A DNA stretch of 64,000 nt from Arvicola amphibius. Taxonomy: Eukaryota; Chordata; Mammalia; Rodentia; Cricetidae. The notes beneath the pieces are model-generated. The model saw only the letters and a list, made by a program, of their open reading frames with translations, did not search any database and was not told the origin of the DNA. The position numbers and the translations under genes are program-made. The DNA lies in the NCBI RefSeq assembly GCF_903992535.2, contig NC_052063.2:30968260-31032259 (forward strand), given 5' to 3'. Below, in pieces: positions 35,336-46,551 of this stretch; position 1 is the first letter of the stretch, and each line of letters opens with the position of its first letter.

Positions 35336-36044
35336 TGAATCTGGTAAAAATGGTATATTTTACTATGGTGATTCGAGCACTATTCTGTGACAGGGACACA
35401 CTGAAGGGTCAAGAAAAAGTTACATAAAGTTTACTCAACGACAACATACTGGCACACAGAGGTTCTAAAGAAGTGAAGCTTTTGTTCATAAAGGTGACAT
35501 TTCTAAGAATTAGGAAACTGTGCAAAAATGTAAATAGACTTTGCAGACATCTTAACAGTCTTAGAAAATAAAGAGATATCTGACAGCATATCAGAAGTTG
35601 TTTTTAAGGTTGGCAAACCATGTTGCTTTAAATACAAGGGAAACTTTGAAATGCTAACGGTTTATAGAACTAGAGAGAGTTAACACAAATGTAGTGCGGT
35701 GAGTTAAGTGGACGTAAGTGCATTTATGGAGATGTAAAAAATATTTGTTCTGCATCACTATGTAAATTGCATGTAAAATTATGTATTAAGGTATGTGAAC
35801 TCCTTGACTTCTGATTTGAATACATTACTCACAGATGTCTCAAGAAAACTAAAAAATTGCCAGTAACAAAGTTATAATGACAGCTTACATAGGGAGGAGA
35901 GGCTACGCAGCACTTTGAACAGCATGGAAAGCAGCAATGACTTTATTCACTAGTAACTAACTCTCTTGGTACAAACGCAAAAAGAAAGTATCAAAATCAA
36001 ATATAGAAAAACACAAAATATTAAAAGTGCACTCCATGACAGGG
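35336..36044. other. Unassigned intergenic sequence
   Basis: AT-rich, nothing recognised. Confidence 0.4.
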
Positions 36045-36340
36045 GCTGAGTTAATGGCTCTGTCAGTGAGCACCCAAGTGCAGATTCCCAGCAACTACGT
36101 AAGAAGCTGGTGCTGTGGTATGTGCCTGCAATCCTTAGGAAGACCCCTGGAGTTCACTGGCCAGCTAGCTCTGCCAAATCAGCAAGCCCCAGTTCTGTGA
36201 AAGACCTTGTCCCGGACAATAAGATGGAGAGCAATAGAGGAGGTACCTGGTGTGGACCTGTGGCCTCCAGATGCATGTGCATCCAGATAAATGCCTGAAC
36301 ACCTGCAAATACACACATGTGCACATACCATACACACACA
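36045..36340 (+). repeat. B4-type SINE
   Basis: A tRNA-like head (TTAATGGCTCTGTCAGTGAG) precedes a B1-like middle (TGTGCCTGCAATCCTTAGGA) and a tail with GTGGCCTCCAGATGCATGTG and CA repeats. The layout is typical of B4-type SINEs. Confidence 0.6.
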
Positions 36341-37475
36341 AAGAAAAGTTTAAGTCAGTCACATCACAGTTTGACAATGAAGCCCAGAAAGAATATAATG
36401 ATGCCCCTTTCTGTATGCAAGTCCATGGTATAGATATGTATATGCTGATAAACTATTTCTTACACCTTGATTACTATCTAGAACTGTGTTGGTTGCCATC
36501 CTGATTTAAAAATGTACAACGATCTCTGATTTCAGTATGCTTGCTTTCTCAGAGAGAGTGCAAAGTAGACACAGGAGACAAATGAGCAATGCAAAACATA
36601 CAATGGACCTTTAGGCTGCTCTTAGTAAAGCAACATTCAAACTAAACGTCAAAAATAAGTAGTCATTCAGAGTCAGCACATAGAAAGCCTTGTAGTATTT
36701 TAAACTTGATTGTGAACTCGATAGTAGTGATGAGTTTTTAAAGTATTTTCCATGCTCACTACACTGAAAGCATAAAGGATGTATGTTTTTTTCTCAGCTT
36801 GGAACAAACATTTTCTATATATAGTCAATTGTGTATCCCTGTAAACAACGAGTATCAATTCCACACTAATGAAGAAATATAAAAATAATCAGAGGCATTA
36901 TAGACCAATGAAGAAATTTCAACTTAAAACAGAAAACATACATCATAAATGGATGCTTAATCATCATGGCAAAATATAAAATACAAGTTACAGTTAAAGC
37001 AACACAGCCTGTTCGTGGAATCCAGATGAGTTGTACATGTTTACATTTTATCAAGGATCAAATATTCTAGGAAAGGCATGATTGCATTTGAATGTGAACC
37101 TTTCAAATGCAGAAGAAATAGCCATATGAAGACAATGCTTTCACTGAATCAGTACACATTGTGATTCAAATAGAACACCATAAGAAGATCTAGTAGTTAC
37201 AGACTACAAACATGAAAATGAAGATTATTAATGTTGCAACAGTTATTTGTTTTTCTTTAAAAATGTATCACAAACTGCCAACCCAATTGACTAAAGAAAT
37301 TTTTGAATAACTAAGCTCACAGGAATATTGACAGTATAGGCTAACACTTGCAGAAGAAAGTACACATGAATAAGTTTACTAGAATACTCTCTGATCACTG
37401 CTTTCTGCCTTTGCTACTTTTCAAGTGAGACGTCTCTAAATTTTTCATGAAGACCGAATAATTCAGTAGTCAGTG
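36341..37475. other. 5' flank of the OR gene at 37476
   Basis: AT-rich, with no repeat recognised. A good acceptor candidate is the pyrimidine-rich CTGCCTTTGCTACTTTTCAAG ending near 37426; ATTCAG at 37461-37466 is another. The leader TAGTCAGTG directly before the ATG resembles that of the OR at 26858. Confidence 0.4.
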
Positions 37476-38429
37476 ATGAAAAATAACACGATAACCACCT
37501 TCATTCTGTTGGGACTAACAGATGACCCTCGACTTCAGGCTCCAATTTTTGTGCTTCTATTTTTTGCCTACATGTTGAGCATAACTGGGAATCTGACAAT
37601 CATATCCCTCACTATATTAGATTCCCACCTTAAAACACCCATGTACTTTTTTCTACAAAATTTCTCCATATTAGAAATTTCATTTACATCTGCCTGTATC
37701 CCTAGATATTTGTACAACATAGCAACAGGAGACAGGTCCATCACTTATAATATTTGTATCATTCAAGTGTTTTTTACTGATGTCTTTGGAGTAATTGAAT
37801 TTTTTCTTCTGGCCATTATGTCCTATGATCGCTATGTGGCCATCTGCAAACCCCTGCATTATGTAACCATCATGAGCAGCAAGGTGTGTCAGAAGCTTGT
37901 TCTCTGCTGCTGGATGGCTGGCCTGCTGATCATACTCCCACCACTGACCCTGTTCCTAGATTTGAGATTCTGTGACTCAAATGTTATTGATTATTTTGTC
38001 TGTGATGCGTCTCCTATTTTGAAGATCTCATGCTCAGACACTTGGCTGCTAGAGCAGCTGGTGATTGTCTGTGCAGTGCTGACCTTCATTCTGACCTTCG
38101 TGTGTGTTGCTCTGTCCTACATACACATTATCAAGACCATTCTGAGATTCCCCTCTGCCCAGCAAAGGAAAAAGGCCTTTTCCACCTGTTCTTCTCACAT
38201 GATTGTAGTTTCAATAACCTATGGAAGCTGTATTTTCATTTACATCAACCCTTCAGCAAAGGAATCTGTGGCTATCAATAAAGGTGTGGCAGTTTTAATG
38301 ACATCAGTTGCTCCCATGTTGAACCCTTTCATTTATACTCTGAGAAATAAACAAGTGAGACAAGCCTTCAGTGATTCCTTCAAAAAAATTGCCATGATCC
38401 CAATGAAGAAAAAGAAAGTTCAAATATAA
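37476..38429 (+). CDS. Olfactory receptor, OR6C-like, intact (317 aa)
   Basis: A complete one-exon odorant receptor. The frame extends one codon upstream to a GTG at 37473, but the first ATG is at 37476 and gives MKNNTITTFILLGLTDD, matching the family start. All hallmarks are present: N-glycosylation at N3 (NNT), GN at 38-39, PMYFFL at 55-60, Cys94, MSYDRYVAICKPLHY at 115-129, EL2 cysteines at 166, 176 and 186, SY at 214-215, KAFSTCSSHM at 233-242 and NPFIYTLRN at 283-291. The C-terminus carries a lysine run (KKKKVQI), longer and more basic than in the neighbours. It is closest by eye to the plus-strand OR at 26858, from the same LTDD subgroup. Confidence 0.97.
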   Translation: MKNNTITTFILLGLTDDPRLQAPIFVLLFFAYMLSITGNLTIISLTILDSHLKTPMYFFLQNFSILEISFTSACIPRYLYNIATGDRSITYNICIIQVFFTDVFGVIEFFLLAIMSYDRYVAICKPLHYVTIMSSKVCQKLVLCCWMAGLLIILPPLTLFLDLRFCDSNVIDYFVCDASPILKISCSDTWLLEQLVIVCAVLTFILTFVCVALSYIHIIKTILRFPSAQQRKKAFSTCSSHMIVVSITYGSCIFIYINPSAKESVAINKGVAVLMTSVAPMLNPFIYTLRNKQVRQAFSDSFKKIAMIPMKKKKVQI

Positions 38430-38569
38430 AAATAAAATATTAATTAAGAATAAATCGTTGAAGTCCATATATTTTGTCTCTTCTTGATTGGATCTGTATT
38501 TAATTGAACTTTCTCAAGAATTTTTGAGAAACAGCAGAACACATGTGATATAAAAATAGAGGTGATGAA

Positions 38570-38732
38570 GTTGGAGTGATGGCTCAGTGGTTAAGAACAC
38601 TGGCTGCTCTTCCAGAGGACCTGAGTTCAATTCCCAGCAACCACATGGTGGCTCACATCCATCTGTAATGAGATCTGGCGCCCCCTTGTGGCATGCAGGC
38701 ACACATGCAAACAGAATACTGTATTCATAATC

Positions 38733-38735
<3 letters not shown>
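38570..38735 (+). repeat. B2 SINE with GATA-expanded tail
   Basis: The B2 body (GGCTCAGTGGTTAAGAACAC, CCCAGCAACCACATGGTGGC) ends at about 38735, and its A-rich tail has been replaced by the GATA array that follows. Confidence 0.9.
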
Positions 38736-38781
<46 letters not shown>

Positions 38782-38798
38782 GATGATAGATAGGTAGG

Positions 38799-38843
<45 letters not shown>

Positions 38844-38898
38844 GATAGATAGATAGATAGAAGATAGATAGATAGATAGATAGATAGATGATAGATAG

Positions 38899-38966
<68 letters not shown>

Positions 38967-38988
38967 AGATAGATAGATAGATAGATAT

Positions 38989-39019
<31 letters not shown>

Positions 39020-39034
39020 GATAGATAGATAGAT

Positions 39035-39080
<46 letters not shown>

Positions 39081-39175
39081 GATAGATAGATAGATAGATG
39101 GATATAGATGATGATAGATGATAGATATCTAGATAGAGAGAGAGATGATAGATAGATAGATAGAGATAGATAGAT

Positions 39176-39210
<35 letters not shown>

Positions 39211-39255
39211 GATAGACAGACAGACAGACAGACAGATAGATAGATAGATAGATAA
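38736..39255. repeat. (GATA)n microsatellite array, about 520 bp
   Basis: A long run of GATA tetramers is broken by GATGATA, GAAGATA, GGTA and GACA variants. It probably grew from the tail of the adjacent B2. The open frame across it (38732-39274, minus) is a repeat artefact. Confidence 0.95.
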
Positions 39256-40320
39256 GATTCCTAATGAGAGTCAAAAAAAGAAAATAGAGGTGATAAGTAG
39301 TTTGATGGAGGTTTAAGTGAGAATAGGGACTGAGGCTAGGGGAGAGGAGATCATGAGAGGAAGGTTAATAAAAATGATGTGTAAAAAGCATTAAGAAAAC
39401 CACTATTTAGTAAGCTAGTTAAAAAAATATTTTAAAGGAGTTTGAACACATGTAATCTAATTGTGGGGAGGGGGTTATACTGTCCCCAGAAGCTACAGGA
39501 TATGAAATGAAAATTCCAGTGCCAGATATGGGGTACCTCCCTATGTCTTTTTTATTAGGAAAACCCAAAGACCTCCAAAACAGTATAGGATATTGCCCCT
39601 GCTCTTGATTGACAAACATAGCTTATAACCTTATTGAAGAAACCACATGGTTTGGTTATAAAACATAGGATAAATCAGGCTGGAACTGAGCTGGAAGCTT
39701 CCTCCCTACTGGCTAGCTTTCCTTGTACCAGAAGATGCCATGATGGCTCTAGGGGGAAAACTATCAATTTCTTAACCACTAGTGAGCCTTCCATGCTAAA
39801 ATAATATTGATATCCATGCAAGATATACTGACTGGTGCAATAAAGTCATGTAGGCTCCAGGACTAACCAATTACTTTCCAGTTGAATTTGAGACCCTCCC
39901 TACTGGCAAAAATTTATACCTGGTAATGCAAATATGGTATGATTATAAAGAGATCATGGACCATAGGTGAGGAAGCTGCTCCTGTCATTTTGCCAAATAA
40001 TCATGTATAATGGGCCTCTAAATATCTGTGTTTATCCCCATAAATAGTGCTATCTTCAAAACTGGTCAGAGCAACATCTCTTTGAAGGGTCAAAGACTCA
40101 TAACTGGTAAAAATGTTGAGACTAAGTTGAGTGATCAACCCCAATGAAGACAGTTATCACCTTGAGGTTCAGAAAACAACAAGGAGATCATAGAGAAAAG
40201 AGCAAGGCTAGAATCCAGAAGAGAGCTGTGCAATGCAGTCTTCAGGACATGGCAGAATGGCAGCGCTCATGGACTCACACAGCTGTGATGTGCACAAAAC
40301 TGAGACCATCATCAGTACTC
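39256..40320 (+). other. Unassigned, partly L1 3' UTR-like
   Basis: From about 39440 the sequence loosely resembles L1 3' UTR in sense orientation, compared with 31930-32060 (TGGTTATAAAACATAGGATA, TGGAAGCTTCCTCCCTACTG). The likeness is weak. No gene is seen. Confidence 0.35.
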
Positions 40321-40329
40321 CAGCAAGGA

Positions 40330-41287
40330 TGTGGGAGGAGCATATGAGGAGCCACCCACCCCTGTCTATCCCCCAGCCTACCCCATCCACTCCTCTCAAT
40401 GGGGTAAAGGCTCCCATGGGAAGTCAACAAAGTCTGGCATCTTAAGTTGGGGCAGAACCAAGCCCCTCCCCGATGCATTAAGGCTAAGCATGGCATCCCA
40501 CCATGATGGACTCCAACAAGCTAGCTCATGCACCAGGGATAGATTCTGCTCCTACTGCCAGGTACCTCAAAGATAACCCAAGTTTCACCACTGTCTCCCA
40601 CACATGGAAGGCCTAGTTTGATCTCATGAAGGCTCCACAGCTGCTGGTCTAGAGTACTGAGTTTCCAAGAGCTTGGTTCAGCTGTCTATGTAGATTTCTC
40701 CCTCACGATCTTGACCTCCCTTGCTCATATATTCCCTCCTCCCTCTCTTCAATTTGATTCCCAGTGCTTGGTTGTGGATCTCTGCATCTGGTTGAGTCAG
40801 TTGCTGAATGAAGGTTGTATGATGTCAGTTGGAGTACTCACCAATCTGATTACAGGGGAAGGCCAGTTAGGACTCCCTCTTCACTATTTCTAGGAGTCTT
40901 AGCTGGGGCTATCCTTGTGTATTCTTGGAAAATTACCTAGCACCAGGTTTCTCCTTAATCCCATAGTGACTCTATCAAGATCTCTCTTTCATTGCTCTCC
41001 CCACTTTGTCCCTCTCCCCCCTTGACCATCATGTTCCCTCAAGTTCTCATCTCCCATCCTCTCCTCTTTATTTCCTCCCTCACCCCCAATTTACCCAGAA
41101 GATCTCATTTAATTCCCCTTCCCAGGGTGATCCATGTGTCTCTCTTAGGGTTTTCCATGTTATGTAGCTTCTCTGGAACTGTGGGTTGTAGTCTGGTTAT
41201 CCTTTGCTTTACATCTAATATCCACTTATAAGTAAGAACATACTGTGTCTTTCTGAGTCTGGGTTAGTTCACTTCACTCAGGATAGG
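40330..41287 (-). mobile_element. Antisense L1, 3' UTR to ORF2 end
   Basis: Read on the plus strand it has L1 3' UTR landmarks in reverse (GTTGCTGAATGAAGGTTGTA, GGAGTCTTAGCTGGGGCTAT) and the ORF2 terminus (ATCCACTTATAAGTAAGAAC, TGAGTCTGGGTTAGTTCACT). It is 5'-truncated and inactive. Confidence 0.75.
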
Positions 41288-41584
41288 AACCACCCCTTAT
41301 TATTAAATAGTTCTTGACCCTTGATGGCTATTGGGGAAGAGGGATCATTTTTCCTCAAGGGCTAAGCCACTGGTAAACGGTCCATTACCCAGAAAACAAT
41401 CCCACACCAGTGCACATGTAAGATGCCCTAACTAAAGTCAGTGAGTTATGAAGAATTAGAAGGAGGAGAAGGAGGAAGAAGAAAAGGGGGAAAGAAAAGA
41501 AAGGGAGAAAGACTTGAAAGAAGGAAGGGAACATGTTGGGAAGAAGAAGTGATCCATTGGAAGAGGAGGGCAAGAAGAGAACTG

Positions 41585-41805
41585 GAAGGTTGCTCATTGG
41601 TAAAGTCCTTGCTGTATGAGCATAAGTGTAAGAGTTTAGACCCCCAGAACCCCAGAAATGCAGGATAGGCATGGAGGCTCATTTGTAATTGCAGCTCACA
41701 AGGTGAAGACGTGGGATCCCCATGGCAAGTTGCTATGGAAACTATCATATCAGCAAGAGTCTGACTTTGACTGAGAGTCCTAGACTCAATGAATAAGTTA
41801 GAGGA

Positions 41806-41807
<2 letters not shown>
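41585..41807 (+). repeat. Diverged B4-type SINE
   Basis: TGCTCATTGGTAAAGTCCTT and AGGCATGGAGGCTCATTTGTAA are followed by a body running into a CT microsatellite. The assignment is tentative. Confidence 0.45.

Positions 41808-41861
<54 letters not shown>
41808..41861. repeat. (CT)n microsatellite
   Basis: About 26 CT units with one interruption. Confidence 0.95.
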
Positions 41862-41864
<3 letters not shown>

Positions 41865-41869
41865 AGAAA

Positions 41870-42880
41870 ATAGATTTGTGGCTACGTATTGTTTAAATCT
41901 ATTTTTTGTCCTGGAATATCTTGTTTTCTCCATCGATGGTGAAAGAAAGCTTGGCTGGGTATATATAGTAGTCTGGGCTTGTATCCAAGGTCTCTCAGTG
42001 TCTGTAGCACATCTATCCAAGACCTTCTGGCTTTCATGGTTTCCATTGAGAAGTCAGGTGTAATTCTGATAGGTTTCCCTTTATATGTTACTTGACCTTT
42101 TTCCTTTGCAGCTCTTAATATCTGTTCTTTATTCTGTATGTTTTGTGTTTTGATTGTTATATGGCGCGGTCATGCTTTCTTTTGATCCAGTCTATTGGTG
42201 TTCTGTATGCTTCTTGTATCTTCATAGGAATATCCTTCTTTAGGTTGGGAAAGTTTTCTTCTATAATTTTGTTGAATATATTTTCTGGGCCTTTGAACTG
42301 TAATTCTTCTCCTTCTACCACTATTATTCTTAGGTTTGGTCTATTCACTGTGTCCCAGATTTCCTGGATGTTTTGTGTTAAGAATTTGTTGGATTTGTTT
42401 TGTTCTTTAATCAGTGAGTTTATTTCCTCTATAGTATCTTCAGAGTCTGAGGTTCTTTCTTCTATCTCTTGTATTCTGTTGGTTATACTTGTCTCTGTAG
42501 TTCCTGTTTGTTTACCCAGAATTTCCATTTCCAGCCTTCCCTCAGATTGTGTTTTCTTTATTACCTCCATTTGGGTCGTCAAGTCTTGAACTGTTTTCTT
42601 TACCTGTTTGATTGCTTTTTCTTGTTTTTCTTGTTTTTCTTGGGTATCTTTGAAAGATTATTCATTTCGTCTACCTTTTTGTTTGTCATCTCCATTTTCT
42701 TTATGGCAGTTTTTCACCTCCTGTTTAAGGTCCTCAATTATTTTTCATAATGTTCCATTTAAAATTGATTTCTTCTTATTTCTTCTGGAATAGGGTATTC
42801 AATTCTTGTTGTTTCGGGATTCCTGGATTCTGGTAATGTTAAGTTGCCTTTCAGGTTGTTGGAGGAATTCTTGCATTGGC
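41870..42880 (-). mobile_element. L1 ORF1 region (broken), minus strand
   Basis: The frame at 42157-42582 (minus, 141 codons) encodes part of L1 ORF1p. A charged coiled-coil-like stretch is followed by the RRM-like core (NLRIIVVEGEE, then ENIFNKIIEENFP) and IQEAYRTP. ORF1p is the RNA-binding trimeric chaperone of L1. The C-terminal end continues in damaged form to 41870 and stops at a CT microsatellite, so ORF2 and the 3' end are missing. The frame is split by shifts, so no full-length protein is possible. Confidence 0.75.
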
Positions 42881-43465
42881 GCCTATCCATCTCTTCTTTC
42901 AAATGGAGCCAGGAGGAGTCTTGTTGTCTTGGTCCAGTCTTTGCTGTGACTAACTCTCTGGGTGAATCTCCTCAGTGCAGGAGCAGGAAACTGTTCCTGA
43001 GCCAAGGACCTTGAAGACAATGGAATAGGGTAGGCTTGGGAGAGGCAGGGTTGTGTGTAACAAAGACACCCCTGCAGTAGGAGCTGGGGGAGGGGCAGCT
43101 GTGCCTCTCTTCCTGGACAGGCTGCCCCGGGATAACACACACTCACCGGTCAGGATGGAACTCCTCAGCACTGAAACAGGGAGCTGCTGGTAGCCCAAGG
43201 ACACCTTGGACAAAAAGGGCAAACTATGGGGGCAGGGCAGAGTCGAGTAGAACACAGCAGACCTGCAGCACAAGCTGAAGGTGCCTGCACTCCCTTGTAG
43301 GGACCTTTCAGGCCTGCCTGGCAGACAGACTCTCACCCCTCTGGGTGAATGGCCTTAGTGCAGGAGCAGGAAAACTGTTCCTGAGCCAAGGACCTTGCAG
43401 ACACTAGGGCAGGCTTGGTGGAGGCAGGGTCGTGTGTAACAAAGACACCCCTGCAGTAGGAGCAC
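42881..43465 (-). promoter_or_regulatory. L1 5' UTR with tandem ~190-bp monomers
   Basis: GC-rich sequence upstream of the ORF1 remnant contains about three tandem units. GTGCAGGAGCAGGAAA and CTGAGCCAAGGACCTTG recur at about 42975 and 43358 (383 bp apart), with a diverged middle unit at about 43155-43340 (CTCCTCAGCACTGAAACAGG). TGTGTAACAAAGACACCCCT occurs at both ends. Monomeric arrays drive transcription of rodent L1s; activity of this one is unknown. Confidence 0.65.
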
Positions 43466-43796
43466 AGGTTTTTATTTTTTACATCAAACATGGACATGAA
43501 AAGCTTGGAGTTTGCCCCAGTTGATTTTCAGTCTAATTTTGGTCTAGTATTGCCTCACTATGCTCACTTCCCCCTGTTTTGGAATGATAATGTATATACT
43601 GTGTCATTATATGTTGGAAGTATGTTACCTGATTTTGATTTTATAGGGGATTGCAGTAAAAAGATCACAAGACTCAGAAAAGGACTTTGATCTTTGGACT
43701 TTAAGACATTGTTGAGATTATGATAGACTCTGGGGACTGTCCTTAGTTCGAGTTTTTATTGCTATGAAAAGACACCATGACCACACAAACTCTTTT
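43466..43796. repeat. Rodent repeat homologous to 5083-5335, with URR1-like end
   Basis: TTTTGGAATGATAATGTATA, GGAAGTATGTTACCTGATTT and GAGATTATGATAGACTCTGG align with the repeat near 5.1-5.3 kb. At 43757-43790 it carries ATTGCTATGAAAAGACACCA, a URR1-like terminus in minus orientation, cut by the next L1. Confidence 0.5.
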
Positions 43797-44236
43797 TTTA
43801 AATTAATTTATTTTAAAAAAAGATCTTTCTCATTTTACAAACCAATCCCAGTTTCCACTTCCTCCCCTTCTCCACCTCCCCTTCATCTTCCCTTCCCACC
43901 CCCTTCCATTCCTCAGAAAGGATAAGGCTTCACGTGGGAAGTCTGGCACATTGCTTTGAGGCAGGAACAAGGCCCTCTTTATTATAGCTAGACTGAGCAA
44001 GGTGTCTCTCCAAGAGAATGGGTTCCAAAAAGCCAGTACAAGCAATAGGTGATAAATCCTGGTGCCACTACCCATGGCCCTGTAGTCTGTCCCAGCCAGA
44101 CAACTGTCACCACATTCAGAGGACATAGTTTGACCCTATGCTGGTTTCTCTATTGTCAGGTCAGAGTCAGTGAGCTCCCACTGGCTCAAGTAAGCTGTTT
44201 CAGTGGGAATTCTTTGCTCATATTCTTGCTCTTTCC
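43797..44236 (-). mobile_element. Antisense L1 3' end, 5'-truncated
   Basis: The minus strand shows an L1 3' UTR ending in an A-rich tail at 43797-43815. Landmarks on the plus strand are TTTACAAACCAATCCCAGTT, GGATAAGGCTTCACGTGGGA and ATAAATCCTGGTGCCACTAC. This region is the best in-window reference for the inverted L1 at 62507-63240. Confidence 0.8.
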
Positions 44237-44520
44237 TCTCTCTGTGTTAAATGTGATGTGTGTCTGCGTTGAGGGTGTGAATTTTATGTGTCTCTTTGTT
44301 TCATATATTTGTATGTCTGTGTTTTATGTGGTATGTGTATGTGTGAGGGCATGTGTTTTGTGTGTCTCTGTATGTATGTTGTATGTGGGGAGTACTTACG
44401 TGTAGGATATTTTGTTTTATGTGTCTGTGTGTGTGTGTGTTGTATGTGGTGAGCATGTATGTGTGAGGGTGAATGTTGATTGTGTCTCTGTGTGGGTGGG
44501 GGTTGCTTGAGTGTGTGTGC
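44237..44520. repeat. Imperfect GT-rich minisatellite
   Basis: Units with TGTGTCTCTG, TTGTATGTGG and GTGTGAGGG repeat irregularly. Confidence 0.7.
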
Positions 44521-44820
44521 GTGAGCACTTGCTTTTCTGTAAGAATGTGGAGGTCAGATATTGACATCTGGTGTCTGTCCTCAAGTGCTTGCTACCTTAC
44601 TATTGACACAGAATTTCTCACTGAACCTGTGGCTTACCTTTTAGATTATACATAGGGAATATCTAGAATCAGCTCGTCTTTGATCCGTCTTGTAAGTTAT
44701 GTTACTGGTGCAAGTCAACATGATCAGCTAGTACATCAGTGCTGGGAATCGGAATCCAGGTCCTCATGTTTTTTAAAGCAAGCGTTTTATCTGTTGAGTC
44801 ATCTCCTCAGGCAGGATGCA
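44521..44820 (-). repeat. Old B3/B4-type SINE
   Basis: ATGTGGAGGTCAGATATTGA on the left and GCTGGGAATCGGAATCCAGG, TTATCTGTTGAGTCATCTCC on the right are reverse-orientation tRNA-SINE landmarks. Confidence 0.5.
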
Positions 44821-44889
44821 ATCTGAAGAATTATCAGAGTAAGAAATAGAGAAATAAAATTGTTTAAAGCCCAAATAAAAGCGAACCAC

Positions 44890-45055
44890 AAAGAAATATT
44901 CAAGTTGGGCAGTGGTGGTGCACACCTCTAATCCCAGCACTTAAGAGGCAGAGGGCAGACTGATCTCTGTGAGTTCAAGGCCAGCCTGGTGTGCAAGAGC
45001 TACTTACAGGAGACGCTTCAAGCTACACAGAGAACCCTGTCATGAAAAAGAAAAA
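44890..45055 (+). repeat. B1 SINE
   Basis: GGGCAGTGGTGGTGCACACC, TAATCCCAGCACTTAAGAGG and CAAGGCCAGCCTGGTGTGCA identify a moderately diverged B1. Confidence 0.88.
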
Positions 45056-45166
45056 CTATTTGTATATGGTATAATAATCTCTTCTGAGAAAGAGGTAGAA
45101 TTTCTGACACAGTGTATTTATGCTTTTGATAGTTATTGATCGAAGACTAAAGAAATGATAATGGAA

Positions 45167-45337
45167 GCTGGGCAGTGGTGGCGCACGCCTTTAATCCCAG
45201 CACTCGGGAGGCAGAGACAGGCGGATCTCTGTGAGTTCGAGGCCAGCCTGGTCTACAAGAGCTAGTTCCAGGACAGGCTCTAAAAAAGCTGCAGAGAACC
45301 CTGTCTCGAAAAACCAAAAGAAACAAAAAAAAAAAAG
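45167..45337 (+). repeat. B1 SINE, young
   Basis: A full-length B1 is flanked by a perfect 15-bp duplication, GAAATGATAATGGAA (45152-45166 and 45338-45352). Confidence 0.93.
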
Positions 45338-45609
45338 GAAATGATAATGGAAATAATATAGGTGCAATAATTACACTGATCCGCCCCAATTTATGACAAG
45401 CAAAAGAGTTTAACTAGCTGTATTCTGTATAAAATCTACCAATATAATTTTTCTGCCTCTTTCACCAAAGGTAGATATCAGAAAGGTCTTGAACTAATTT
45501 GAAACAGACTGCTGACACCAGCCATTACCCATCGTATCTGAGAAATCACTTCAAGAGAGAGGAGGAATATCCTGACATATCATCCAATATTTTCATTTGT
45601 TATCAGACA

Positions 45610-46551
45610 CTAAAATGAGTGAAGATGAAGTATCTTTCTGACAGTATCACTGAAGGCTTGTTTACTTGCTTATTCCTTAGAGTGTAAAGGAATGGGTTAA
45701 GTAAAGGGGCAACTGAGTTATTGAGCACAGCCACACCCTTATTGAAGGCCACTCCTGCTATTGCTGAAGGCTTTATGTACATGAAGATGCAGCTCCCATA
45801 AGAAAGGGAGATGACAACACATGTGAGAAGAGCATGTGGAAAAGGCCTTCTTTCTCTGCTGCGCAGGAAGGGATCTTCAGAATGGTCCTGATGATGTGAG
45901 TGTAGGAGAGAATCACCAGCACCAGGGTTGACTATCAAGGTCACGACCGCTAAGACAAATTCAATGAGCTTCAGCAATCTTGTGTCTGAACAAGCTATTT
46001 CGATGAGGGGCCCATAGTCACAGTAATAATGATTGAGCACATTGGATGCACAGAAATCCAGCTGACTGGTCAAGATGATTAATAATAGATCATCAGGAAG
46101 CCACTCAGCCAAGAGCAGAGGACCAACAGGGAGCAGAACCCTGTTGCTCATGATGGTGGTTGTAGTGCAGGGGTTTGCAGATGGCCACATAGCGGTCATA
46201 GGACATGGCCGTCAGAAGGTAAAACTCAGTGGCTCCAAACAAGATAGCAAAGAAGTACTGTGTGAAGCAGCCAGCAAAGCTGATGGTCTTAATTCCCGTG
46301 GAGATGCTGAAGAGTATCCGGGGAGTAAACGTGGATGTGAACGAGATCTCCAGGAAGGAGAAGTTCCTGAGGAAGAAGTACATGGGTGTCTGGAGGTGGG
46401 AATCCCAGCAGTGTGAGGAGGATGATGGTCAGATTCCCCACAATGCTGAGGATGTACGTGAGCAGAGAAATAGGAAGACACAGACCTGAAGCTCTGGGAC
46501 GTCTGTGAGTCCCAGCAAGAACGAATTCAGTTTTAAAGTCTGATTTTTCAT
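45610..46551 (-). pseudogene. Olfactory receptor pseudogene, OR6C-like
   Basis: From an ATG at 46551 to a TAG at 45610-45612 (minus), a whole OR can be traced with no large deletion, but the reading phase changes about nine times. Shifts fall near 46465 (TM1), 46403 (before PMYFF), 46163 (after KPLHY), 46140 and 46085 (TM4), 45930 (TM5), 45875, 45828 and 45655 (tail). Fragments such as MYFFLRNFSFLEISFTS, MSYDRYVAICKPLHY, LDFCASN, ISLSYGSCIFMYIKPSA and NPFLYTLRNKQ show it belonged to the same OR6C group. No functional receptor can be made. Motifs are well kept, so inactivation looks recent relative to the L1s nearby. Confidence 0.93.

Noticed and set aside
37473..37475. GTG as start of the OR at 37476
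   Set aside because: Nuclear genes start at ATG; the next codon is the family-typical ATG giving MKNN.
38732..39274. 180-codon frame rich in Ile, Tyr, Leu and Ser
   Set aside because: It is a translation of the GATA microsatellite.
42143..42589. 148-codon plus-strand frame
   Set aside because: It is the shadow of the L1 ORF1 remnant on the minus strand.
43490..43690. 66-codon frame that reads like a plausible small protein
   Set aside because: The sequence is a repeat also present near 5.1-5.3 kb, where no frame is kept.
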